64,000 bases of DNA from JAJDAT01 sp964570665 (GTDB taxonomy: Bacteria > Nitrospinota > Nitrospinia > Nitrospinales > JAJDAT01): assembly GCA_964570665.1 (NCBI GenBank), contig CAZMZH010000006.1:1-64000 (forward strand). The letters are read 5' to 3'. The translations under genes were made by a program, and so were the position numbers. Each line of letters opens with the position of its first letter. Position 1 is the stretch's first letter. The notes under the pieces were generated by a model that worked only from the letters and a program-made list of their open reading frames with translations, was not told the DNA's origin and did no database searches. Positions 40,877-49,274 of the stretch are shown here, piece by piece.

Positions 40877-42214
40877 TTATCCTAAAGCGGCGCTTTCTTT
40901 TATCCCATCTAGCGCTAAGCGTTGCCCTTCAAAATCCAACAAACTGCCATATTGTCTCAAATAATTTTTTTCTCTGACCTCCGTGAATCGGTCATAATAC
41001 GATGCAATTTCCTCTTTTGTAAGATCGGGAAGAGACAGAATTGATTGTCTGTGATTCGCCGGTAACTCCTTATAGGTTTCTGGAAGATAGCCTTTTTCCT
41101 TACATAATCTAAATAAAGCCGTTCCCGGGAAGGGATAAAAAACACAATAAGCGAAATCGTCTGGTTTTAATTCTGTTATAAAATCTAGAGTCATATCTAT
41201 ATCTTGCTTGGTTTCTCCAGGCACCCCCAACATAAAATTAGCTATAACGCGAATACCAAAACGTTTAGACCAATTAAAAACCTCTAAAAAACGTTCGTTA
41301 GTAACAGGACGCTTCATTATATTTTTCCTAACGCGATAGCTACCGCTCTCAACTCCATACACGATGTGCTGACAACCTGCATTGGCCAGTTCTTCTACCA
41401 TCTCTAATGTCATGGTTTCAACTCTTGCATGAAGCGAAAAACCCACGCCTATTTCCGATCCATATTGTCTACAGAATTCACGAACCCATTTTCTATCGAT
41501 AGTAAACGTGTCGTCTTCAAAAATAACAAAATTAAGAGGCGTAGTTTTCTTGATGTCAATAAGTTCGTCTATAACATTTTGACAAGAGCGTCTTCTTCCA
41601 TATTCGTTACCTTCATAAAGTTCTAAAGTACTTGCCGCTGCACAATAGGAGCAAGGAAACGGGCACCCTCTTTGCGTGCAAATATGCACAACGCCTTCCT
41701 GTTCATCCAAAAGATCGCGCGCCATAAATGGCAATGAATCTAGGAAAGGAATTGGACGACGCACTAGGGGTTTAGAACCTCCTCGTACCCAAATATTTTC
41801 TATTGAGTTAGGTAAAACTTTTTCTCCTCGTCCTAAATAATCCAAAAGCTCCGCCATCGCTTCTTCTCCTTCTCCCAAACAAACATAATCAAACCCAGCG
41901 GAATTAATAACAGTTTCAGAATCATATGTGGCCTGGAGACCTCCAGCTATAACAGGGATGTCTAAACTTTTTCTTAAGTCGCGCACAACTTCGCTGGCTC
42001 GAATCCACTGCCGGCTCGTCAATGATAAGGCTAAAATATCAGGTTTTTTGTCTTTGACTTTTATTAATAAACTATCGATAGGTTCGTCGGGAGAAACCCT
42101 AATCAGCGAACAATCATGCCCCTTTTGACGTATGTAGGCTCCAATGCAAGCTGGACCAATAGAGGCTAAAGCCCAATTTCTGTCCGAATCAATTTCCAGA
42201 AACAATACATTCAT
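40877..42214 (-). CDS. B12-binding-domain radical SAM protein in the T6SS locus
   Basis: This protein of about 445 residues has an N-terminal cobalamin-binding-type Rossmann domain (about 1-135), with GPACIGAYIRQKGHD, ILALSLTSRQW and CLGEGEEAM. A radical SAM domain (about 175-380) has Cys184, Cys188 and Cys191 in RGCPFPCSYC. The C-terminal region includes ANFMLGVPGETKQDIDMTLD, as in class B methyltransferases and related enzymes. It probably modifies an unreactive carbon by methylation or rearrangement. The substrate is unknown. The frame stays open upstream into the MORN gene, but the family's normal beginning is MNVLFLEIDSD at ATG 42214. Its place between vgrG/MORN and the spike genes is unusual. 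Confidence 0.8.
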   Translation of the reverse strand: MNVLFLEIDSDRNWALASIGPACIGAYIRQKGHDCSLIRVSPDEPIDSLLIKVKDKKPDILALSLTSRQWIRASEVVRDLRKSLDIPVIAGGLQATYDSETVINSAGFDYVCLGEGEEAMAELLDYLGRGEKVLPNSIENIWVRGGSKPLVRRPIPFLDSLPFMARDLLDEQEGVVHICTQRGCPFPCSYCAAASTLELYEGNEYGRRRSCQNVIDELIDIKKTTPLNFVIFEDDTFTIDRKWVREFCRQYGSEIGVGFSLHARVETMTLEMVEELANAGCQHIVYGVESGSYRVRKNIMKRPVTNERFLEVFNWSKRFGIRVIANFMLGVPGETKQDIDMTLDFITELKPDDFAYCVFYPFPGTALFRLCKEKGYLPETYKELPANHRQSILSLPDLTKEEIASYYDRFTEVREKNYLRQYGSLLDFEGQRLALDGIKESAALG

Positions 42215-42233
42215 GAAACTAAAAGAATTTTTA

Positions 42234-43181
42234 TCAATTAAAAAGTTTATCCAAAAAAGAACCTTCTTCTGAAGATTTCTTCTCTTTTCCCTTTTCGTCA
42301 AATTTAATGGTTTTGCCTTTTTTCTCGCCATTGGAAAAAACCGATTTTTCTGCAATTTTGCCATCCGGCTGATAGCGGATCAATTCTCCTTCCAACTTAT
42401 TATTTTTGTAAAAAGATTTCGTTCGAGGAGTTCCGTCTGAATAAAATTCAAAAAATTCGCCCTCAAGCTTTCCATTTTTGAATAAACTTTTTTGGATTAT
42501 TTTGCCTTCTTCGTCTAAGACTAACGATTCACCCTCGGCTTTTCCGTCTTTAAAACCAGATTTAGAAATCGGCTCGCCATTTTCTCCATAAACGGTATAC
42601 TCGCCGTGTCGTTTACCATTTTTGTGAAACCATTTTGCTTTCAACTGACCATTTGTGTATGAATAAGCGGGACCTTCTAATTTACCTTTTACAAAATTGA
42701 TTTTTGAAGAAACTTCTTCATCATTAAACAAAACCATTTCACCGTTAAGCCGACCATCTTTGTAATGAGCAATTTGCGAAACAACACCTTCTTCATAAGA
42801 GATAGATTCGCCATCGAGTTTGCCTGCGCGATAAGTTCCTCTTTCTAGTATTTTTCCCTCATCGTCAAACTTTTCATATTTTCCGTCTAAAACGCCATTT
42901 TCATAATTTACTTTTTCAGATATCTTATTTTCTCCGGAAAATAGGACCGATTCGCCATGCAATAGTCCTTTTTTGAAATGGACCTTATTTAAAACCCAAC
43001 CTTCATCCTCGTAAATAAAAGCTTCGCCTTCTTTTTCTCCATTAACTAAAGTAAATTTCTCCGTTAGCTTATTTTCATCATCAAAAATCTCTTGTTCGCC
43101 ATCAATAGGCTCCTCGAGAACCGAGGCGGCTTCTTCCATTTCGGGTTCTTCACTAACCTTTTTATTCTCTTCAGCTGTCAT
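42234..43181 (-). CDS. MORN/YwqK-repeat protein next to vgrG
   Basis: This 315-residue acidic protein has no signal peptide. After about 35 residues it consists almost entirely of repeats of 20-24 residues with the pattern G-x-x-(D/E)-G-E-x-x-x-(Y/F)-x-x-x-G (examples GKLDGESISYEEG, GKRHGEYTVYGENG). I count about a dozen copies. These are MORN-2/YwqK-type repeats, forming an extended beta sheet used for protein or lipid contact. It starts six bases after the vgrG stop, so the two are linked. YwqK-like proteins are annotated as antitoxins in some toxin loci. Adaptor, immunity or effector-like roles are all possible. Confidence 0.72.
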   Translation of the reverse strand: MTAEENKKVSEEPEMEEAASVLEEPIDGEQEIFDDENKLTEKFTLVNGEKEGEAFIYEDEGWVLNKVHFKKGLLHGESVLFSGENKISEKVNYENGVLDGKYEKFDDEGKILERGTYRAGKLDGESISYEEGVVSQIAHYKDGRLNGEMVLFNDEEVSSKINFVKGKLEGPAYSYTNGQLKAKWFHKNGKRHGEYTVYGENGEPISKSGFKDGKAEGESLVLDEEGKIIQKSLFKNGKLEGEFFEFYSDGTPRTKSFYKNNKLEGELIRYQPDGKIAEKSVFSNGEKKGKTIKFDEKGKEKKSSEEGSFLDKLFN

Positions 43182-43187
43182 TTTTAT

Positions 43188-45203
43188 TTAATTGATCTTG
43201 GTCATAGAACCTTTGATGGTCATTATGGCGCCCGCGGTATTGTCGCTATTAGCGCCGCCTTTATTTGTTAAATTCACGCCAGCTTGATTTGTCAAATTCG
43301 TGCCGGCCTTATTTGTCATCTCAGTGCCAGCTTTAGCGGTATAAGCTGTAGCGGATTTGAGATTCATGGCCGCCCCCGACTTACAAGTCATATCTTTTCC
43401 AGATTGTATCGTAACCGCTTTGCTTCCCTTTATTGTGATATCGCCGCCGGCTTTAATGGTAATTGTTCCAGTTACGTCCAGGGTATAATTGCCTTTAACC
43501 TTATGAACAAAATTCTTTTTATTATTATGCGCTTCGTCATCATCTATATTTAGAGTCCGTTTTCCTTTCACGGAATAAACTTCTTTTCCTTTTTTAACAG
43601 AAAAAGTACGATCTCCTTTTGAAATCTCTAAAGTATCATTCTCTTCAAGAATTGTAGTCTTTCGATTCTTTGTAATCGTGTTGGTCTCATCGTTCAAAAC
43701 TTCTTTTACTCGATCGTTTTCGACCGTTATGTTCATATCTTTTTGGGCGTGGACATAAATTTCTTCGGAGTCTTTTTTATCCTCAAACCGTATTTCATTA
43801 AAACCTCCACTTCCTTTAGACGAATCCGATTTCAATGTGCTTTTAGTTGAATTCGCTGGAAGAGCATAAGGAACGGTTTGCGTAGCATTATATACAGATC
43901 CAGTCACCAAAGGGCGATCGGGGTCGCCATTGACAAAACTAACAACTACTTCCTGCCCTATTCTTGGAATAAAAATATTCCCCCAACTTTTCCCCGCCCA
44001 ACTAGAAGAAACACGAATCCAACAAGAGCTGTTTTCGTCTTTTTTTCCTTCCTGGTCCCAATGAAATTGGACTTTGATCCGACCATATTTATCAGTCCAA
44101 ATTTCCTCGCCACTCTTACCCACAACAACGGCGGTTTGAGTACCTGGGATAAATGGTTTAGGAGTAGCCATAGCGGGTCTGAAGGGAACAGTAGCGGGAA
44201 ACCCTCGAAATGAATTCGAATATTCTTCTTGTGTTCCAGAATGAACAACTTGACTTAAAACGTAAGAACTATTCATATCGGTTCTAGCATGTTCTTTTAA
44301 ATCAAACTTAAATCCAGGTCGAAAATCCCTGCAATATCCCGCTCCTGTTAACATTTTTATGGGATATTCTCGACCTTCCAATCTTACGTTTGCACGTTTT
44401 TCTCCAGCATCCTTTTTAACAAAACCTCCAGGATATTCGTACACCCTCATTTTGCTAGCTTTTCCCGTTGCTTTCACCATTAAATCAGTAGCCGGAGTTT
44501 CAAAATCATAGTCGTCCATATCATATTTTCCAGTGGCTACATTTTGTTCAAAGGTGCATTGAACCAAAATGTCGTCTTCTTGTGCGCTCGCCATTGAACG
44601 ACCAAAACGTACCTCAGCTATATTTGGACAAGGCTTATGTGCGCTAGAATCGTCAGCCATAACTAAAGTATGTTTACTTTTCTCATGTTCAAAAAAATAA
44701 AAAATCCCTTCATCTTCCATCAAACGAGAAACAAAATCAAAAGCGCTTTCTTGATATTGAACGCAATATTCTCGCGGCTGATAAGTTTTAGTCAAACTAT
44801 TTTTAAAATCTGTAAAACCACTATCCTTAAAAATCTGCTCGATAATATCTGGGACGGATTTATTTTGGAAAATTTTAGAATCTCGGGTTAGAGTAAGCAT
44901 CCAAAACCATGGATAAACATCGGCTAAGTAAGTGGTGTTCTTTTCGTCTCCGCCTGCTTGTACAAATCTACCCACAGTTCCATGAAAATATCTTTCGCCC
45001 GATTCCGCTAATTTCATGGTTACAGTTACGTCTTTCCCCACAATTTTCTCGAAACTCAAATCGTTTGCGTCCGAAATCATTTCTAAATAAAATCTAAAAA
45101 GGCCAGAAATTTTTTCTTCTCCGCTAAAGCGCTTGATAATAAGTTTATCTTTGCCCAAAGGGGTAGTAAGGGTTATATCCAAATTGTCTTGTGTGAGGGC
45201 CAT
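43188..45203 (-). CDS. vgrG: VgrG (TssI) spike protein
   Basis: This 671-residue trimeric spike has gp27-like and OB-fold regions (about 1-380). It carries YPWFWMLTLTRDSKIFQNKS and EYCVQYQESAFDFVSRLMED, then the gp5-like motif WVRVSSSWAGKSWG-type sequence, QEVVVSFVNGDPDRPLVTGS and GFNEIRFEDKKDSEEIYVHA. The C-terminus (about 500-671) is a beta-prism ending in near-identical seven-residue repeats (NKAGTNLTNQAGVNLTNKGG). No extra enzymatic domain is attached, so it is not an evolved VgrG. The gene lies 16 bases after tssH and is followed by the accessory genes. Confidence 0.95.
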   Translation of the reverse strand: MALTQDNLDITLTTPLGKDKLIIKRFSGEEKISGLFRFYLEMISDANDLSFEKIVGKDVTVTMKLAESGERYFHGTVGRFVQAGGDEKNTTYLADVYPWFWMLTLTRDSKIFQNKSVPDIIEQIFKDSGFTDFKNSLTKTYQPREYCVQYQESAFDFVSRLMEDEGIFYFFEHEKSKHTLVMADDSSAHKPCPNIAEVRFGRSMASAQEDDILVQCTFEQNVATGKYDMDDYDFETPATDLMVKATGKASKMRVYEYPGGFVKKDAGEKRANVRLEGREYPIKMLTGAGYCRDFRPGFKFDLKEHARTDMNSSYVLSQVVHSGTQEEYSNSFRGFPATVPFRPAMATPKPFIPGTQTAVVVGKSGEEIWTDKYGRIKVQFHWDQEGKKDENSSCWIRVSSSWAGKSWGNIFIPRIGQEVVVSFVNGDPDRPLVTGSVYNATQTVPYALPANSTKSTLKSDSSKGSGGFNEIRFEDKKDSEEIYVHAQKDMNITVENDRVKEVLNDETNTITKNRKTTILEENDTLEISKGDRTFSVKKGKEVYSVKGKRTLNIDDDEAHNNKKNFVHKVKGNYTLDVTGTITIKAGGDITIKGSKAVTIQSGKDMTCKSGAAMNLKSATAYTAKAGTEMTNKAGTNLTNQAGVNLTNKGGANSDNTAGAIMTIKGSMTKIN

Positions 45204-45219
45204 AACCTACTTTTCCATT

Positions 45220-47937
45220 TTATTTAAAATTAAAAACAAAATTTTCATCAGAGTCTAAAGAAACTTCGACTTGCGAATATTCGATTTCGTCCGCCATTCT
45301 TTCCAAAACGGATGAAGAAAGTTGCGGTAACAAAGCGTGGGTCAAAATATGATCTACATTTCGCGCGCCACTATCAACTTCAGAACACCTTTGGGCGATA
45401 ACGGATATTAAATCTTCACCGTATATGAAATCTGCCCGATGATTTTCCTTAAATCTTTTTTGGATTTTATCCAATTTCAAACGGGCGATTTGGCTGATTT
45501 CCAATTCACCTAAAGCGTAATAGGGAACTATTACTAACCTACCTAAAAAAGCGGGTTTAAAATGCTGTAATAACAAGGGTCGAATTTTATTTTCCAGCTC
45601 TTTTACATCCACATTTTTTCTACTCCCGCTACAAGCTTCTATTATAACGTCGGTTCCTATGTTGCAGGTCAAAAGAATAACAGTATTCTTGAAGTCTACC
45701 GTTAAGCCTTCTGAGTCTTCCATAGATCCTTTATCAAATACCTGGTAAAAAACCTCTGTAACATCCGTGTGAGCTTTTTCAACTTCATCCAGCAAAACAA
45801 CGCTATATGGGGTTCTTCGAACCGCCTCGGTTAACACGCCACCCTGGCCATATCCGACATATCCTGGCGGAGCTCCTTTTAAATTTGAAACGGTATAAGG
45901 CTCCTGGTATTCGGACATATTAATTTTAATTAGATTTTTCTCGCCGCCATATAGAATATCGGCAAGAGCCAATGCGGTTTCTGTTTTACCCACTCCACTA
46001 GGTCCAACAAGAAGAAAAACTCCTATTGGCTTCCCTGGATCGTCTAAAAAAGCCCGAGACGTGCGAATTCGTTTACCAATAGTATCAATCGCGGGAGATT
46101 GCCCAATAATACGTTTCTCCATAATGGTTTTTAAACCTAGAACGGTTTGGATCTCATCGGCCATCATTTTACCGACGGGAATTCCAGTCCAACCGGAAAT
46201 AACAGAAGCAACCACTCTAGAATCAACGCAAACAGGAACCATTGGTTCGTCTCCTTGGTAAGATTCTAAGGCCTTTTTTAACCGCAATGCATTCCGCTTC
46301 GCCTTGCGGATTTCTTCTTGGGTCTCCTGTGAATTATTACGTTCATACTCTTTTTCTAATTTAAATGTTCGGTCTTGAATGGTTTTTATTTTTTCTACCG
46401 CTTTCAATTCTTTTTTCCAAATGGCGGCAATCTTATCCCTTTCAACTTTTGCGCCTTCAAGCTCTTCAATTAACTCGGCAATTCGGGCAGATCGATCCTG
46501 TCCCGCAGCGTTGTCCCTTTTTAATCCCGAAATTTCTAATTCAAGAATTTCAATATGCCTAGCGGCATTTTCTGCAAGCGGAGGAGTGCCATTTTGACCA
46601 ATGGCAACTCTAGCGCAAGCTGTATCTAAAACGCTAACGGCTTTATCTGGCAGTTGCCTTCCAGAAATATATCGATGAGACAGTTTAACCGCATCTTGAA
46701 CGGCTTGATCAAATATCCACACTTTGTGATGTTTTTCTAAATGTTTTGCCATAGCGCGCAACATATTAATAGCCACGCTTTCTTCAGGTTCTTTTACGGA
46801 AACTACTTGAAATCGCCTTGCCAATGCGCGATCTTTTTCAAAATATTTTTTATATTCAGACCAAGTGGTAGCGGCAATTGTCCGGAGTTCGCCTCTAGCT
46901 AAAGCGGGCTTTATCAAGTTGGCGGCATCTCCTTGTCCTGCGGAACCACCGGCGCCAATCAAGGAATGGGCTTCATCGATAAACAAAATAATGGGTTTGG
47001 GCGAAGATTTAACTTCTTTGATAACTGTTTTAAGGCGCTCTTCAAACTCTCCTCGCACTCCAGCTCCCGCTTGCAGAGAACCTAGGTCAAGAGATCGAAG
47101 AGAAACATTTTTAAGAGCTGGCGGGACATCTCCTTTAACAATCCTCAATGCAAAACCTTCGGCAATTGCGGTCTTCCCAACGCCCGGTTCGCCCGTTAAA
47201 ATGGGGTTATTTTGCCTTCTTCGAGTCAATATATCTATAACTTGGCGTATTTCTGCATCGCGTCCTTGTATAGGATCAATTTCTCCTTTTTTTGCCTTGT
47301 GAGTCAAATCGGAGGTAAACTTATTTAGCGCAGGGGTTTTAGGGTCTCCCATTTCTGCGGAATCGTCAGCTAAACTTTGGTTTTCTTTTACTTGTATCGA
47401 GTCAGGCTCATCATCAATCGAGTCTTCTTCATTTATCGACTTTTCTTGCTTTTTTTGCTTATCTTCTTTGGAACCTTTTATTAATTCAAAAATGTCCTCA
47501 CGTAATCGGTCTCGGGGAATTTGCAACAACGAGGGGGAAGATTCCACAATAAGACCGCGAAGAGATTCTCTTTGTAGCAATGCCATTAACAATGCGCCAG
47601 TTCGGATATCTTCTCCTCCAAAATGGAGAGATGAAATAACCCAGGCCTCTTGTAGCAATTCCAACACATGCTGAGAAAAAGCGGGCGTGCGTTGATTCCC
47701 TCTTTTAAATTGATCCATTGCCGCCGTTAAATCACGAGTGACTCGAGAGCTGCTCACTTCATAATATCGTAACAGCCTAAATAAATCTGAGTCGGGTATA
47801 TCCAGTAATCTCAGAAAAAAATGCTCAATCTCAATATTATAATTAGTCTGAGAAACACATAGAGCCGCAGACTGTTCAAGACTATTTCGGCAAATGGGGT
47901 TTAACTTGGCAATTAGATTTTTTAAGTCTTTACTCAT
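45220..47937 (-). CDS. tssH: T6SS disassembly ATPase ClpV (TssH)
   Basis: This 905-residue AAA+ ATPase of the ClpB/ClpV type has an N-terminal double Clp-N domain (about 1-160) and NBD1 with Walker A GEPGVGKTA (about 249) and LFIDEAHSLIG. A middle coiled coil (about 430-560) follows, then NBD2 with GPSGVGKTETALALAD (about 644) and VVLLDEVEKAH. It is larger than ClpB-type chaperones only by a charged linker (about 160-215) rich in Glu, Lys and Asp. It extracts and recycles contracted TssB/TssC sheath. A separate promoter region lies upstream (47938-48113). Confidence 0.95.
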   Translation of the reverse strand: MSKDLKNLIAKLNPICRNSLEQSAALCVSQTNYNIEIEHFFLRLLDIPDSDLFRLLRYYEVSSSRVTRDLTAAMDQFKRGNQRTPAFSQHVLELLQEAWVISSLHFGGEDIRTGALLMALLQRESLRGLIVESSPSLLQIPRDRLREDIFELIKGSKEDKQKKQEKSINEEDSIDDEPDSIQVKENQSLADDSAEMGDPKTPALNKFTSDLTHKAKKGEIDPIQGRDAEIRQVIDILTRRRQNNPILTGEPGVGKTAIAEGFALRIVKGDVPPALKNVSLRSLDLGSLQAGAGVRGEFEERLKTVIKEVKSSPKPIILFIDEAHSLIGAGGSAGQGDAANLIKPALARGELRTIAATTWSEYKKYFEKDRALARRFQVVSVKEPEESVAINMLRAMAKHLEKHHKVWIFDQAVQDAVKLSHRYISGRQLPDKAVSVLDTACARVAIGQNGTPPLAENAARHIEILELEISGLKRDNAAGQDRSARIAELIEELEGAKVERDKIAAIWKKELKAVEKIKTIQDRTFKLEKEYERNNSQETQEEIRKAKRNALRLKKALESYQGDEPMVPVCVDSRVVASVISGWTGIPVGKMMADEIQTVLGLKTIMEKRIIGQSPAIDTIGKRIRTSRAFLDDPGKPIGVFLLVGPSGVGKTETALALADILYGGEKNLIKINMSEYQEPYTVSNLKGAPPGYVGYGQGGVLTEAVRRTPYSVVLLDEVEKAHTDVTEVFYQVFDKGSMEDSEGLTVDFKNTVILLTCNIGTDVIIEACSGSRKNVDVKELENKIRPLLLQHFKPAFLGRLVIVPYYALGELEISQIARLKLDKIQKRFKENHRADFIYGEDLISVIAQRCSEVDSGARNVDHILTHALLPQLSSSVLERMADEIEYSQVEVSLDSDENFVFNFK

Positions 47938-48033
47938 GGGAGTGTTTGCAAGAAATTTAGTGGTGGAGGGATTAGAAGTCCAAAATTAATATCCTAAAAA
48001 AACTTGACCGTTAAAAAACCTTTTTTGATATTG

Positions 48034-48085
48034 GTTATTTAAGCCAAATAACTAGGAATTAAAAATTTTTATGTAATTTATTATA
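48034..48085 (-). promoter_or_regulatory. Inverted repeat and -10-like box upstream of tssH
   Basis: GTTATTT (48034-48040) and AAATAAC (48046-48052) form a 7-bp dyad around AAGCC. A minus-strand TATAAT (plus 48080-48085) lies 28 bases upstream of the dyad. The -35 position is poor. Together they could be an internal promoter with an operator that adjusts ClpV/VgrG expression apart from the sheath genes. Confidence 0.3.
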
Positions 48086-48113
48086 TTGACGACTCCTTAT
48101 TATAAAATAGAAC

Positions 48114-49274
48114 TTAAAACTTTTCTTTTACATTAAGCCCAGGTTCCCAGTAACAGAAAATATTATTAATAACATGCCTACTTGAAGATATAGTAATTGT
48201 ACGCGGGTTAAAATTCAATTCCCTATCCTTACTTTTAATAAACGAAGTCCAACCCAACCGGAAACCTGATCGAGCCCCAATTTTACTTTCGGGAACCTCA
48301 GCTTTATTCAGTTCTAGAGTTATATCAAAATCTAATTCATCTCTGGTGTAAAATTTAACCAATTCGCGAAGAGAAACAAAGGTATTGCCAGAAGGAAGAA
48401 AGTTTGAATATTGGCTAAAAGTTAAAGGCTCAAATATAAGTTTAAACTTGGATTGTTGATCCCACACCTTTCTACCAAGTATGGCGGAATCCCCTAATAA
48501 TTGATTCTGACCCAACAACTTTCCTATTTGAGTCCATTGATCATTCTCCAAACAAAGCCATTGGCCGCAAAAAGATTCCCCTTTCACTTTTACTCCAAAG
48601 TAGTCTTCCAAAATGGTAACTAAGCCAACCATGGATCTAGGCTGCATCGCTAGAAGACCCGCGTAAAATAAAAGAGCTCGGTCTTTTACTTCCATTTTCT
48701 TTTTTAAGCCTGGGGTACCCATTCCTATCAAAGAAAATAGAAATTGCGAAAATAAACTTTCATCTGGACGGGAGAACTCAAATCCCGGTCGAAATTTCTT
48801 TCGGACTAGATACGCTAAAGAAATTAATCTATGGTTAAAAATATCTAAAAAATCGCGGAGAGCAGTATCTTTAGCCCGAATACGCTCTAATACAAGTTCA
48901 GTATACGCTTGCGGCAATGGACCCAAGGCGCCTGTCAAACTCATGAAGTTAACTCGCATTCGCAGGGGTTTTTTCCCCTGAGGCATATCAAGCTCATCAT
49001 TTTCGTTGGGATAAAAAGACAAAGGCGGTTTTTTCTTCTCTGGAATATCAAATCCATCAATATCGCCCGGCGGAAAAGACAAGCTAGTTTTTCCTTGAAA
49101 CCAAACTGCAGCTTTAATGGGATCTGAGGTTTCCTCGCCAACGGGAAGGCGGTCTTTATATATTATTTCTAGAAGTTTAACCGCTTGGAAAAACTCGAAT
49201 CGACTTCCTTCTCGGAAAAGACCTTCTTTTACAGAAGATTTTTCTCTCCAACCATAGGTTGCCATCGTTTCCAT
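48114..49274 (-). CDS. tssG: T6SS baseplate protein TssG
   Basis: This 386-residue TssG/VasB (DUF1305) protein shows GSRFEFFQAVKLLEIIYKD at the start, TSLSFPPGDIDGFD, NFMSLTGALGPLPQAYTEL and FDIFNHRLISLAYLV in the family order. It forms the baseplate wedge with TssF and TssE. The frame overlaps tssF by 46 bases, indicating translational coupling. Two ATG codons, 49274 and 49265, are possible; the second has a GGAAA site close in front. A 176-base gap separates it from tssH. Confidence 0.92.
   Translation of the reverse strand: METMATYGWREKSSVKEGLFREGSRFEFFQAVKLLEIIYKDRLPVGEETSDPIKAAVWFQGKTSLSFPPGDIDGFDIPEKKKPPLSFYPNENDELDMPQGKKPLRMRVNFMSLTGALGPLPQAYTELVLERIRAKDTALRDFLDIFNHRLISLAYLVRKKFRPGFEFSRPDESLFSQFLFSLIGMGTPGLKKKMEVKDRALLFYAGLLAMQPRSMVGLVTILEDYFGVKVKGESFCGQWLCLENDQWTQIGKLLGQNQLLGDSAILGRKVWDQQSKFKLIFEPLTFSQYSNFLPSGNTFVSLRELVKFYTRDELDFDITLELNKAEVPESKIGARSGFRLGWTSFIKSKDRELNFNPRTITISSSRHVINNIFCYWEPGLNVKEKF

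Noticed and set aside
42215..42364. Upstream extension of the radical SAM frame by 50 codons
   Set aside because: It runs inside the end of the MORN-repeat gene, is strongly basic and unlike the family. The natural start MNVLFLEIDSD is at 42214.
43190..43420. Short direct repeats at the end of vgrG as a CRISPR-like or tandem repeat array
   Set aside because: They are codon-level repeats encoding the seven-residue beta-prism pattern of VgrG. No spacers exist.
46865..47302. 145-codon plus-strand frame opposite tssH
   Set aside because: It is an antisense shadow inside conserved ClpV Walker-region sequence, with no ribosome site and no protein-like features.
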